A stretch of DNA of 35,352 bases from Burkholderiales bacterium UBA1834 (GTDB lineage Bacteria > Pseudomonadota > Gammaproteobacteria > Burkholderiales > Burkholderiaceae_C). The stretch's first letter is position 1, and the number at the start of each line of letters is the position of its first letter. The notes beneath the pieces were generated by a model. The model made no database searches, was not told the origin of the DNA, and was given only the letters and a program-made list of their open reading frames with translations. The DNA lies in assembly GCA_002339015.1 (NCBI GenBank), contig DDJC01000029.1, positions 1-35,352 of the forward strand. Reading direction: 5' to 3'. Of the stretch, positions 7,900 to 15,870 are shown in pieces. The position numbers and the translations under genes were made by a program.

Positions 7900-8173
7900 C
7901 ACGGCTCCTTGGTTGCGCTGAGGTTGTTGAAAAGGGCGAACGGAAACCGGATTGTTCAGTATTCGAACAGATGTTGGGATCGGAAAGATCTCGCGATATT
8001 AGCGGAACGCGCTGACGACGGCGCCGTCAGCTCGTGCGGATTGTCGTGTAGGGGAATGCCTACATGCACGGATGTCAGCGGTGACCGACAGGGGGTTCAG
8101 TCGCGGACGACAGCGTCGGCGGCGCCCCCTCGATAACGTAATGCCACCTGGACCACCGCACTGCCTGACATCC

Positions 8174-8971
8174 ATGTACAGAGATCCCCACAGTGACGCG
8201 GCCCCGCGATCGGTGCGCCATGACGATCCCACGGCCCCGCTGAAAGTGCTCACCCTGAACCTGCACAAGGGTTTCACGGCCATGAACCGGCGTTTCGTGC
8301 TGCCGGCCCTGAAGGCGGCGGTGCAGCATTGCGATGCCGACATCGTCTTCCTGCAGGAGGTGCTGGGGCAGCACGACACGCATGCGCAACGTGTACACGG
8401 CTGGCCGGCGCAGTCGCAGTATGAATACCTGGCCGACACCATCTGGCGTGATTTCGCCTACGGCCGCAACGCGGTCTACCCGCAGGGGCACCATGGCAAC
8501 GCGGTGCTCTCCAAGTTTCCGATCATGGCCTGGCGCAACGAAGATGTGTCCGTCCATGCCATCGAGAAACGCGGCCTGTTGCACGGGCAGCTGGACTGGA
8601 GGCCACGTGGCAAGACCCTGCACGTGGTCTGTGCCCACCTTGGCCTGCTCGAAAGCCAGCGCCAGGAGCAGATCCGGCGCCTGGTGGCCCTGATCAATGA
8701 CCAGGTGCCGCCCGATGCCCCGCTGATCGTGGCGGGTGACCTGAACGACTGGCGCCAGCGCGGCCATCCGGCCTTCCTGAAGGCGGGTCTGCGAGAGGTG
8801 CATCACAGCCTGCGCGGTCGATTGGCCCGCACCTTCCCGGCGCGCATGCCGATGCTGCCGCTGGACCGCATCTATGTGCGCCATCTGGAGCCAGTGTCCG
8901 TGCGTGTGCTGTCGCAGGCACCATGGAACCGGCTGTCCGACCATGCGGCCGTGCTGGCGGAGGTGTCCTGA
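8174..8971 (+). CDS. Endonuclease/exonuclease/phosphatase-family protein, YbhP-like
   Basis: The product has about 265 residues from the ATG at 8174; earlier in-frame starts at 8072 and 8138 give unlikely basic leaders. EEP-fold landmarks occur in order: LTLNLHKGF with the metal-site Asn, DIVFLQEV with the catalytic Glu, a CAHLGLLESQRQEQIRRL helix, VAGDLNDW with the catalytic Asp/Asn pair, RIYVRHL, and the terminal LSDHAAVLAEV with the catalytic Asp-His. These are all the residues needed for Mg-dependent phosphodiester hydrolysis. The family includes AP endonucleases, sphingomyelinases and inositol phosphatases. The YbhP-type members often sit beside cardiolipin synthase genes, which are absent here. 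The natural substrate is unknown. The gene converges with the DUF1345 gene. Confidence 0.85.
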   Translation: MYRDPHSDAAPRSVRHDDPTAPLKVLTLNLHKGFTAMNRRFVLPALKAAVQHCDADIVFLQEVLGQHDTHAQRVHGWPAQSQYEYLADTIWRDFAYGRNAVYPQGHHGNAVLSKFPIMAWRNEDVSVHAIEKRGLLHGQLDWRPRGKTLHVVCAHLGLLESQRQEQIRRLVALINDQVPPDAPLIVAGDLNDWRQRGHPAFLKAGLREVHHSLRGRLARTFPARMPMLPLDRIYVRHLEPVSVRVLSQAPWNRLSDHAAVLAEVS

Positions 8972-9018
8972 TGTGCCAGGGTACGTGCCAGAACCTGTGT
9001 GGCCCTGGCCGCGGTCCG

Positions 9019-9741
9019 TCAGGGGCGCAGCAGGGAAGCAGCGATGTTCACCGTCAGTGCCAGCAGGGTGGTGTTGAACAGGAAGGCCACCACGCCATGG
9101 ACCAGCACCAGCCCGCGCATCTCCGTGGTGAGCAAGGCCACATCGGAGGTTTGCGACGTGGTGCCCACGGTGAACGAGAAGTACAGAAAATCCACATACA
9201 CCGGCGTTTGCCGTCCGGGGAAATCCAGGGGGGCGCCATGCGTGTTGTGCCGCCCATGCGCCAGGATGTAGTAGCGGTGTGCATAGTGCAGCGCGAAGGC
9301 GGTGTGGATCAACAGCCAGGCCACGGCAATGCTCCCGGCGGCCAGGCCCACGCCCAGGCCGTTGGAGCCCTTGTCCGTGGCCCCGGCCAGCGCCATCACC
9401 ACGGCGCCGAAACTGGCGGCGGCGGCCAGCACGATCAGCAACAGGATGATGGCGGCGCCCTCGTCTTCATGGCGAGCCCGCTGCTCGATGGAACCAGTGT
9501 CGGCCGTGAGCATCAGGGCCAGCCCCTGCAGCAGGTAGACCAGGCCGAAGGCACACCATGCCGTCAGCCACCGGTTCACGGCATCGACCTCGGTCGGCAT
9601 GGCCATCCAGGCGGCGGCCCCCAAGCTCACCGAGAGCCACAGGCGGCGCCGGTTCCACAATAGGCGGCCCGTGACGTGGCCGGACAGCCAGCGAGGCGGA
9701 GGCGTGTAGGAATGGAAGACCTTGCGGATCGTGGACTTCAT
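9019..9741 (-). CDS. DUF1345 integral membrane protein
   Basis: The product has 240 residues from the ATG at 9741 (MKSTIRKVFHSYTPPPRWLS); a longer upstream frame is not supported. About six hydrophobic segments follow. The C-terminal portion contains YVDFLYFSFTVGTTSQTSDV followed by a final helix ending near NIAASLLRP, the signature I associate with DUF1345. The order of helix, SFTVGTTSQTSD re-entrant-like loop and helix resembles the pore module of two-helix ion channels, although the canonical TVGYG filter is absent. Function is unknown. The start codon is only nine bases from that of the divergent YihY gene, so each promoter must lie in the other gene's coding region or be shared. Confidence 0.8.
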   Translation of the reverse strand: MKSTIRKVFHSYTPPPRWLSGHVTGRLLWNRRRLWLSVSLGAAAWMAMPTEVDAVNRWLTAWCAFGLVYLLQGLALMLTADTGSIEQRARHEDEGAAIILLLIVLAAAASFGAVVMALAGATDKGSNGLGVGLAAGSIAVAWLLIHTAFALHYAHRYYILAHGRHNTHGAPLDFPGRQTPVYVDFLYFSFTVGTTSQTSDVALLTTEMRGLVLVHGVVAFLFNTTLLALTVNIAASLLRP

Positions 9742-9750
9742 GGGCAGGAC

Positions 9751-10638
9751 GTGAATGGCGTGAATGGGCAGGCTGCCCCGCAGCACCGGCCTACAGTATG
9801 GATTGTCCTGCGTGATGCCGTGCTGGCCTGGATCGATCATCGCAACATCGGCACGGCCGCTGCGCTGGCGTACTACGCAGCCTTCTCGCTGGCACCGGTG
9901 CTGGTGATTGCCGTGACCTTGTCGGGTGTGTTCTATGGCCGTGCCAGCGTGGAGGGGCATGTCGTCGAGCAGTTCAGGGAACTGCTGGGGGCATCGGGCG
10001 CGGAACTCCTGCAGCGCATGATCCAGGCCAGCTACCTGTCGCCATCCAGCTGGCAGGCGGGCCTGATCGGCCTGGGCGGCATCCTGATCGGTGCCACGGC
10101 GCTGTTTGGCGAGCTGTCGGCCGCGTTCGGGCGCATCTTCGGCACGCAGCGCACGTACCGCTATGCATGGCTGAGCGCCGTGATGGAACGGCTCAAGGGC
10201 CTGACGCTGGTGATCGGTATTGGCTTCCTGCTCGTGGTCTCACTGCTCGTCAGTGCCGGGCTGGTGGTGGTGAGCGATTGGGTGGCCCGGTGGTCCCAGG
10301 CCGAGGCCGTGCTGCTGAGCGTCCTTCAGGCGGGCGTGTCGCTGCTGATGCTGTCCCTGCTCTTCGGGATGATGTTGAGACTGATGGCGCCGGTGCGGCT
10401 CAAGCCTGCCACGGTGGCGGCGGGCGCGCTCACCACGTCAGTGCTGTTCGAGATCGGCAAGTGGGGGCTGGGCCTGTACCTGGGGCAGGGTGTGGTCGGC
10501 TCGGTGTTCGGTGCTGCGGGCACCTTGGCGGTGATGCTCGTGTGGCTCAACTACGTGTCCATGGTGATCCTGTTCGGGGTAGAGCTCACCTACCAGTTCT
10601 ATCGGTACCAGGATGTCTTGAAGATCAGGCGCCCCTGA
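9751..10638 (+). CDS. YihY/BrkB-family inner-membrane protein
   Basis: The product has about 295 residues. The family hallmarks are present: a short cytoplasmic start, AAALAYYAAFSLAPVLVIAV as the first helix, then ALFGELSAAFGRIFG and the C-terminal series with GAAGTLAVMLVWLNYVSMVI followed by FGVELTYQFYR. Six membrane helices are expected. BrkB/YihY proteins are widespread; the name derives from Bordetella serum resistance, but the older RNase BN assignment is wrong and the molecular role remains unclear. The start is uncertain: GTG at 9751 or 9760 fits the narrow gap to the divergent DUF1345 gene, while an ATG at 9676 lies inside that gene. The frame ends at 10638. Confidence 0.85.
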   Translation: MNGVNGQAAPQHRPTVWIVLRDAVLAWIDHRNIGTAAALAYYAAFSLAPVLVIAVTLSGVFYGRASVEGHVVEQFRELLGASGAELLQRMIQASYLSPSSWQAGLIGLGGILIGATALFGELSAAFGRIFGTQRTYRYAWLSAVMERLKGLTLVIGIGFLLVVSLLVSAGLVVVSDWVARWSQAEAVLLSVLQAGVSLLMLSLLFGMMLRLMAPVRLKPATVAAGALTTSVLFEIGKWGLGLYLGQGVVGSVFGAAGTLAVMLVWLNYVSMVILFGVELTYQFYRYQDVLKIRRP

Positions 10639-10708
10639 GCGCGGCGGCAGCGGAAAAGGGCTGTCAGCCACCGCTGACGCGCACTTGCGCCATGTGCTGA
10701 TGGTGACA

Positions 10709-10725
10709 TGCCTGCCTGGCAGGCA
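10709..10725. promoter_or_regulatory. Perfect 8-bp inverted repeat upstream of the PPOX gene
   Basis: TGCCTGCC at 10709-10716 and GGCAGGCA at 10718-10725 form a perfect inverted repeat around one base, 40 bases upstream of the ATG at 10766. A run of six T residues lies at 10737-10742. The site could be an operator for the PPOX/AsmA pair or a poor terminator for the YihY gene; the distance to the T-run makes the operator reading slightly better. Confidence 0.35.
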
Positions 10726-10765
10726 AGCTGATCACGTTTTTTCCCACTCAGCGAGGAGCTACGCC

Positions 10766-11263
10766 ATGAAAGTGCATGACCAGACCCATCCCGCCATGAA
10801 GAAAGTGGCCGATCTCATCGAAGACATGACCGTGTGCATGATCACTGCCGTCGATGAGCATCACCTCGCCAGCCGGCCCATGAGCCCCATCCTGCTGGAC
10901 AAGGACGGTGCGCTTTGGTTCCTGACCAGTGCGTCGGCCATGGAGGGCGTGCGCCTGGAATCGATCACCGCCGCCTTCTCCAACGAGTCCGATGCCAGCT
11001 ATGTGTCGATGGAAGGCCATGCCTACCTGCTGGATGACACACCGACCAAGGAACACCTGTGGACGTCCTTCGCCAAGCCATGGTTTCCCGATGGTCCGGA
11101 CAGCCCGGACCTGCGCGCCCTGAAGTTCGTGCCACGCGTTGTGGACTATTGGGATTCGCCGTCGAGCAAGGTCGTCCGCATGTTTGCCGTGGCTGCATCG
11201 GTGATCGCCGGCAAGCCGGTGGGACTCGGTGAGCATGGGCATGTGGCACTGGGGGCTCGATGA
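10766..11263 (+). CDS. Pyridoxamine 5'-phosphate oxidase-fold general stress protein
   Basis: The product has 165 residues with a split-barrel flavin-binding fold: DLIEDMTVCMITAVDEHH as the opening helix and strand, SRPMSPILLDKDGALWFLTS with the flavin-phosphate-binding region, then SVSMEG-like and HLWTSFAKPWFPDGPDSP blocks. This order matches the general stress protein 26 family, related to but distinct from PdxH. These proteins are thought to bind FMN/FAD or F420, and their substrate is generally unknown. The ATG at 10766 has a strong GAGGAG site, preferred over an in-frame ATG at 10685. The stop overlaps the start of the AsmA gene by four bases (ATGA), so the two are translationally coupled. 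Confidence 0.85.
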   Translation: MKVHDQTHPAMKKVADLIEDMTVCMITAVDEHHLASRPMSPILLDKDGALWFLTSASAMEGVRLESITAAFSNESDASYVSMEGHAYLLDDTPTKEHLWTSFAKPWFPDGPDSPDLRALKFVPRVVDYWDSPSSKVVRMFAVAASVIAGKPVGLGEHGHVALGAR

Positions 11264-13311
11264 GCGAGCAGCAGGCTCTGCCCCCTGAGGTGCCACCCGC
11301 ACCGCAGTCATCTCGTCGAACCGGCCCTCGCGCGGGCTGGTGGCTGGGCGGGGTGCTGCTGGTGGGGGTGGTCGGTGCGGTGGCCTATGGCGAGCATCGA
11401 GGCTGGCCTTGGCTGTCCGCCCCGGTCGAGCGAATGCTGTCGAAGGCCCTGCACCGCGACGTCAGTTTTGGCGAAGCGGCCGGGCAAGGGCAGGCGCGTG
11501 TGCAGTTGATCGGCGGCATCCGCGTGTGGGCCGATCAACTGCGCATCGGCGCGCCCGATTGGAGCAAGACCCCCTTCATGGTGTCGGCCAAGGACGCCTA
11601 TCTGCAATTGGCCTACCATGACTTGTGGCGTGCCTACCGCGGCAAACCCGTGTTGGTGGAGCAGCTCACGGCGCGCGAGTTGGTGGCCTGGCTGGAACGT
11701 ACAGCCGACAGCAAGGCCTCGTGGCAGTTTGGCCCGCCCCGGCCGAGCAAGCCCGGCGCACGGTCCCTGCTCGACGGCCTGCATTTTGATGTACTGCAGC
11801 TGGCGCGTGGCGAGATTCACTACAGGGATGAGCCTTTTGCACTGGCATCCAGGACCGAGGTGTCCATGAGCGTGCGTGATGCGCGTCGGGCACCTGCCAG
11901 GGTCGAGAGTGACGTGGCCGAGGGCGTGCGCGCCCAGACCCTTGGCAGCTACCAGGGCCTGCCCCTGAAGGCCTCGCTGACATCGGGTCAGCTTGCACCG
12001 TGGTTGCTGGGCGGAGAAGGCCGCATGGCCTGGCCCATCGACTTCCATCTGAACGTCGGGCGGGCGCGGGTCGATTTCAACGGCTCCGTTGATCAGCTCA
12101 ACGCCCAGGCCGATGTGCTGGGCACGTTCAAGGCGCGTGGGCCCTCGCTCGCCGCCATGGGCGAGCCGCTGGGTGTGACGCTGCCGACCACGGGCCACTT
12201 CGACATGCGTGGCTCGGTGCGGCACCGTGGTTTGCGGACCTTCGTGGTCGTCAAGGGCGCGGAGATCGGTTCGAGTCGCCTGCGCGGCGAGTTCGCCTTC
12301 GATCGCAGTCCGAGGGTGCCGATGCTGGCCGGCCGCCTCGGCGGCTCTCGTCTGGCCTTGGCCGATCTGGGTCCGGCGGTGGGGGTCCCCACGACCGGCC
12401 AGCCCACGTCCAGTCGCAGCGATGACGCACGCATCTTGCCAGACAGGCGGTTTGACCTGCCGTCTCTGGCCGTGATGAATGCCAACGTGGTGATCGACAT
12501 CGCCCAGATGGATCTGGGGTCCGACACGCTGGCACCCCTGGAGCCCCTGAAGGGGCACCTGGTGCTCGATTCGTCCGTGTTGACCATCAGTGACCTGCAG
12601 GCTCGCACGGCCCAGGGTGAACTGACCGGGCGGCTGGCGCTGGATGGTCGTCAGCAGAACAAGGCGCTCTGGCAGGCCGACCTGAACGTCAACAACGTGG
12701 TGATCGAGAACTGGGTGAAGGCGCTCAAGCCGGAAGGCCGCCCGCCCTACTTGACAGGCCGTATCAACGGGCGGGCGATGGTCAAGGGCGAGGGGCAGTC
12801 CACGGCGGCGATCCTGGGTTCGCTGACGGGGCCGGTGCAGGTGCGTCTGCGGGATGGGACACTGTCGCATCTGGCCGTCGAGGCCGCCGGCATCGACTTG
12901 GCCCAGTTGCTGGGTGTATGGATCAAGGGTGACCAGTCGCTGGCGGTGCCTTGTGCCCGTGCCGACGTCAAGGCTTTCGACGGCACGCTCACACCCGAGC
13001 TGTTCGTGATCAACACCAAGGATTCCAGCGTGTGGGTTCAGGGCAGTCTCTCGCTCAAGGAGGAGCGCATGGCGCTGCAGGCGCGGGTCGCTCCCAAGGA
13101 TTTCAGCCTGCTGAGCCTGCGCACGCCGGTGCTGGTCAACGGTCCGCTCAGTGATCCGAAGGTGTCGATCAAGGCTTCTGCCTTGTTGCCGCGGGTTGCG
13201 GGGGCGGTGGCGCTGGGCTTTCTGAACCCGGTGGCGGCCGTCGTGCCCTTGATCGACCCCGGCAACAAGGACATCGCCCGTCAGGCTGATCAGGCCTGTG
13301 AGGCCGGCTGA
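11260..13311 (+). CDS. AsmA-family envelope protein
   Basis: The product has 683 residues. After a proline-rich cytoplasmic start comes one membrane helix (about residues 27-45). The rest is periplasmic, with beta-rich repeats of the AsmA/YhjG/YhdP type. Landmarks include FNRPVER-like AsmA_2 architecture near 53-110, the DLNVNNVVIENWVKAL block near 470-490, and TGRINGRAMVKGEGQSTAAI followed by GSLTGPVQVRLRDGTLSHLA towards the C-terminus. AsmA-family proteins form long hydrophobic grooves that are believed to carry phospholipid between the inner and outer membranes, or to influence outer-membrane assembly. The gene is coupled to the PPOX gene by an ATGA overlap and is followed by a terminator at 13351. 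The link between a flavin protein and AsmA is unexplained. Confidence 0.85.
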   Translation: MSEQQALPPEVPPAPQSSRRTGPRAGWWLGGVLLVGVVGAVAYGEHRGWPWLSAPVERMLSKALHRDVSFGEAAGQGQARVQLIGGIRVWADQLRIGAPDWSKTPFMVSAKDAYLQLAYHDLWRAYRGKPVLVEQLTARELVAWLERTADSKASWQFGPPRPSKPGARSLLDGLHFDVLQLARGEIHYRDEPFALASRTEVSMSVRDARRAPARVESDVAEGVRAQTLGSYQGLPLKASLTSGQLAPWLLGGEGRMAWPIDFHLNVGRARVDFNGSVDQLNAQADVLGTFKARGPSLAAMGEPLGVTLPTTGHFDMRGSVRHRGLRTFVVVKGAEIGSSRLRGEFAFDRSPRVPMLAGRLGGSRLALADLGPAVGVPTTGQPTSSRSDDARILPDRRFDLPSLAVMNANVVIDIAQMDLGSDTLAPLEPLKGHLVLDSSVLTISDLQARTAQGELTGRLALDGRQQNKALWQADLNVNNVVIENWVKALKPEGRPPYLTGRINGRAMVKGEGQSTAAILGSLTGPVQVRLRDGTLSHLAVEAAGIDLAQLLGVWIKGDQSLAVPCARADVKAFDGTLTPELFVINTKDSSVWVQGSLSLKEERMALQARVAPKDFSLLSLRTPVLVNGPLSDPKVSIKASALLPRVAGAVALGFLNPVAAVVPLIDPGNKDIARQADQACEAG

Positions 13312-13350
13312 GACTGCCTCGCGCTGACCAGCAAGGCATGAGAAACAAGA

Positions 13351-13373
13351 AGGCCGCCCTCGGGCGGCCTTTG
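13351..13373. terminator. Intrinsic terminator, possibly bidirectional
   Basis: AGGCCGCCC and GGGCGGCCT form a perfect 9-bp GC-rich stem around a two-base centre (13352-13371), followed by TTTG. It lies 40 bases after the AsmA stop and 19 bases before the end of the convergent gene at 13392, with an A-containing flank upstream (AACAAGAA), so it may serve both. Confidence 0.8.
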
Positions 13374-13391
13374 CTGCGTGCGAGGGTGCGC

Positions 13392-13736
13392 TCAGGCGGT
13401 GTGCACACGCATCAGCGGGGTCAGCACGCCATTGATGCGGGCCCTCACCTCCAGCCACGGGTGTTTGCGGTGGGCGAGGTGGCGACGCACAGCTTCTGCC
13501 GCCGCGTGCATCAATCCGTGGCGGGTGGGCTGCCCCTTGCGGCACAGGTCACGGGGGATGACCAAGGCGATTTCCTGCGGCACCTGGGGGCGGTCAGCCA
13601 CCGCCAGCATGCAGGGCACGACCACCACCTTGTGGTTGGCCAGGCTCACTTCCACATCGTGGAGCGCGTCGTGGGCCTCGTCGAGGTGCACGGTGCTCAG
13701 CACCTGATCAAGCTCCTTGATGTTCACGATCTTCAT
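13392..13736 (-). CDS. Small protein of unknown function
   Basis: The product has 114 residues from the ATG at 13736 (MKIVNIKELDQVLSTVHLDE); GAGGT lies at a suitable distance upstream. The first half has alternating hydrophobic and charged residues, then HDVEVSLANHKVVVVPCMLAVA and a basic, His/Arg-rich C-terminal half including AAAEAVRRHLAHRKHP. There is no signal peptide and no membrane segment. I recognise no family. It ends at the terminator shared with the AsmA gene and is transcribed divergently from the DUF1328 gene, with about 300 bases between. Codon use matches the neighbours, so it is a resident gene rather than recent cargo. Confidence 0.6.
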   Translation of the reverse strand: MKIVNIKELDQVLSTVHLDEAHDALHDVEVSLANHKVVVVPCMLAVADRPQVPQEIALVIPRDLCRKGQPTRHGLMHAAAEAVRRHLAHRKHPWLEVRARINGVLTPLMRVHTA

Positions 13737-14039
13737 CTGGGATACCTCGTTGTCGTTCTTGTGACGTGTTTGCAGCATGCCGATGATCTTAGGCATGCCC
13801 CAGCGAGGCGTCTGTCGTCGTGAACTGTTTGCCCTGTAGGCGATGACCGACCCCGTGTTCCAGGGGTTTCGGACAGTCATGCGGGTCAGTCGGCACCGAC
13901 AGGCGGATCAGCGGGTGCTGTCTCCCGTTGGGGCCGGGTGCCGACGGCGCATGCCATGCCAATGGTCCAGCATTTCTCCATGGACGCCTGATGAGGTCAG
14001 GCGCCTGTAGAACAACACAGAATGCTGAAAGGAATCATC
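13737..14039. promoter_or_regulatory. Intergenic region between two divergent genes, with a hairpin
   Basis: There is no gene on either strand. CGCCTGA at 13985-13991 and TCAGGCG at 13997-14003 make a perfect 7-bp hairpin with a five-base loop, 36 bases upstream of the DUF1328 start. A small inverted repeat (GTCGG at 13889-13893 and CCGAC at 13896-13900) also occurs. Promoters for both genes must lie here, but I cannot place a clear -35/-10 pair. Confidence 0.45.
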
Positions 14040-14216
14040 ATGTTGAAATGGGCCCTGATCTTCGCGCTGATCGCCGTCGTGGCCGGTCTGTTCGGTTTCA
14101 CCGGCGTGGCGGCGGGCGCTGCCTCCATCGCCAAGGTGCTCTTCGGCATCTTCCTGGTGCTGGCGCTGGTGGTGCTGTTACTGGCGGTGCTGGGCGTCAA
14201 GGCGTTCAGTCGCTGA
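14040..14216 (+). CDS. DUF1328 (YtjA-like) small membrane protein
   Basis: The product has 58 residues. MLKWALIFALIAVVAGLFGF, TGVAAGAASIAKVLFGIFLV and a final hydrophobic run ending in LGVKAFSR give two membrane helices, typical of the DUF1328/YtjA family of tiny inner-membrane proteins. Its role is unknown; relatives tend to occur near stress genes. The ATG at 14040 has AAAGGA at six bases, so it is preferred over an in-frame ATG at 14022. The 3' end overlaps the convergent lipoprotein gene by 39 bases, so no terminator separates them. Confidence 0.85.
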   Translation: MLKWALIFALIAVVAGLFGFTGVAAGAASIAKVLFGIFLVLALVVLLLAVLGVKAFSR

Positions 14217-14897
14217 CGCTGGCAGCAGCGGCACGTCGCGGGCCACCAGGTCCGCGACAGCCTTCATCATGCCGGCCATCGCGTCGGTCTGGGCAGCGGC
14301 CTGAGAGCCGCTGCCTGTGCTTTGCAGGGCCTGGCTGCTGGTGCGCAGGGCCTGGCCTTCCGCGCCGATCAGGGTCCATTGGGCCCAGGCGCTCAGTGTC
14401 TGGGTGTGGCGGTCGTAGTCCATGGGGGCCAAGCTGATCAGCAGGCGCACCGGGCGGCGCGCGCTGCCATCGCAACGCTGTGGACACAGCCGCCAGGGGG
14501 TGGGCAGGGCATGCTCGAGCTCGATGGCCAGATTGCGTGTCAGGCCCACCTCCACGCGTTCGGCCCACACGGTGTTGTCCCAGGTCTTGACCTCGTTGCC
14601 CTCACGGTAACGCACCGCGCGCGATTGCCAGTATTCCGGGATCTCCAGGCGGCCTACCTGCAGCCAGCGTGTGTCGTTGGCCTGCGCGGGTGCGGAAGCC
14701 TTGTCGGGCAAAGCCGGTGTTGGCAGGGCAAGCAGATGTTGCTCGGGCGCGCTGGTGGCGCAACCGGCCATGCATGCAGCGGCCAGCAGGGGCCAGAGCA
14801 GCCGTGTCCAGCCAGCACGAGGGCCGCCCGTGCGGGGTGACGCCGCCTGGGGCTGGATGGGCATGTCGTGCGTCGGATGATGATGCGGTGTGGGCAT
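14178..14897 (-). CDS. PqiC/DUF330-like lipoprotein of the MCE transporter
   Basis: The product has 239 residues and an unusually long N-terminal leader rich in His and Pro before the lipobox LLAAACMAGC, so Cys at about residue 45 is the lipidation site. The mature part resembles ABC-transport auxiliary (PqiC-type) lipoproteins: LQVGRLEIPEYWQSRAVRYR, then WAERVEVGLTRNLAIELEHA and a strand DYDRHTQTLSAWAQWTLIG. PqiC proteins form outer-membrane partners for MCE systems, guiding lipid between membranes. The gene is last in the operon, 13 bases after the MlaD-like gene, with GAGGAGA upstream of the ATG. An alternative start with a shorter leader is possible. Confidence 0.8.
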   Translation of the reverse strand: MPTPHHHPTHDMPIQPQAASPRTGGPRAGWTRLLWPLLAAACMAGCATSAPEQHLLALPTPALPDKASAPAQANDTRWLQVGRLEIPEYWQSRAVRYREGNEVKTWDNTVWAERVEVGLTRNLAIELEHALPTPWRLCPQRCDGSARRPVRLLISLAPMDYDRHTQTLSAWAQWTLIGAEGQALRTSSQALQSTGSGSQAAAQTDAMAGMMKAVADLVARDVPLLPASATERLDAQHRQ

Positions 14898-14910
14898 GCG
14901 CGGTGTCTCC

Positions 14911-15870
14911 TCAACGGCGCCCGAAGATCAGGGCATTGGGCTGGTTCTCCAACAGCTCGGCCACCTGGCGCAGGCTGCGCGCGGTCTGGGAAAGATCGCG
15001 CAGGGTGGATTCCAGGTCTTCACGGGGAGCGCCTCCAGGCGCGGTCACCTCGGCGAACGATTGCATGCCCACCTCGATGGAGCGGGCCGCATCCCGTGTG
15101 GAGGCGAGTGTGCGCGCGATGTCGGGCTGGGTGGTGGCGACCAGGCCGCGGGTGGTGTCCGACAGGTTTTGAACCGACAGCAAGGTGGCATTGGCCTGGT
15201 GGCCGACGGACTGCAGCGTGCGGTCGGTATTTTTCATGATCGCCTGGGCGGCCAGCGAGGCCTGGCGCCAGTCCTCGCCGGCCTGTTTCATCACCGATTG
15301 CGCCGCGGCCGAGGTGCGCTGCAGTTCCGCCAGCGTGCGCCGCAAGTCACCCACCGTGTCTTTCAGCGGCAACTCGGTGATCTGCGCCACGAGGTCGTCG
15401 AAGGCGCCCTTGACCACTGGGATCTCGACGCTCTTGCTGCCCGGCTCGCCCACCAGCGCCAGAGGGGTCTTGGGGTCGAAGTCCAGGTCGATCAGGGCCT
15501 GGCCGGTGACCATGCTCTGCTGTGCCAGGCGGGCCCGCAGACCGCGCTGCACCAGGTCGCGCAGGTCCATGGTGTCGCTTCCGCCGTTCATCTGCAGGAG
15601 CTTGGAGGTGATGAACAGCTGCACGGGCACGCGCGTGACCAGGGTGTTGGGGTCGAGCTCGATGCCGATGGTGTCGACCTGGCCGATGGGCACGCCCCGG
15701 AAGGTGACGGGCGCGCCGATGTACAGCCCTTTGACGCTGTTGGTGAAGTAGACGACCGCGCGGGTGCGCTGCTCGAACAGCCGGTTGCCTCCGAGCAGGG
15801 TGATGGCCACGGCCCCCAGGGCCAGGGCGATCAGCACGAACAGGCCGATCATGAGGGCGTTGCGTTTCAT
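14911..15870 (-). CDS. MlaD-family MCE-domain substrate-binding protein
   Basis: The product has 319 residues. One N-terminal membrane helix (MKRNALMIGLFVLIALALGA) leads to a single MCE domain (about 38-120) with YFTNSVKGLYIGAPVTFRGV, IGQVDTIGIEL and a long C-terminal helical extension (about 170-310) rich in Ala, Gln and Arg. MCE domains form hexameric rings that pass phospholipid across the periplasm, and the long tail resembles the tunnel-forming extensions of PqiB/YebT-type or Mce proteins rather than the short E. coli MlaD. The ATG overlaps the stop of the MlaF-like gene by four bases, so translation is coupled. Confidence 0.9.
   Translation of the reverse strand: MKRNALMIGLFVLIALALGAVAITLLGGNRLFEQRTRAVVYFTNSVKGLYIGAPVTFRGVPIGQVDTIGIELDPNTLVTRVPVQLFITSKLLQMNGGSDTMDLRDLVQRGLRARLAQQSMVTGQALIDLDFDPKTPLALVGEPGSKSVEIPVVKGAFDDLVAQITELPLKDTVGDLRRTLAELQRTSAAAQSVMKQAGEDWRQASLAAQAIMKNTDRTLQSVGHQANATLLSVQNLSDTTRGLVATTQPDIARTLASTRDAARSIEVGMQSFAEVTAPGGAPREDLESTLRDLSQTARSLRQVAELLENQPNALIFGRR

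Noticed and set aside
6865..8136. 423-codon open frame opposite the kinase
   Set aside because: Translation is Ala, His, Gln and Arg-rich with no domain, and the kinase on the minus strand has all catalytic motifs.
8975..9009. GCCAGGG/CCCTGGC inverted repeat between convergent genes as a terminator
   Set aside because: Seven-base arms around a 21-base loop with no T-run are too weak to call, although a terminator would be expected here.
11308..13545. 745-codon open frame opposite the AsmA gene
   Set aside because: Gln/His/Arg-rich shadow translation that runs through the terminator; the AsmA frame explains the region.
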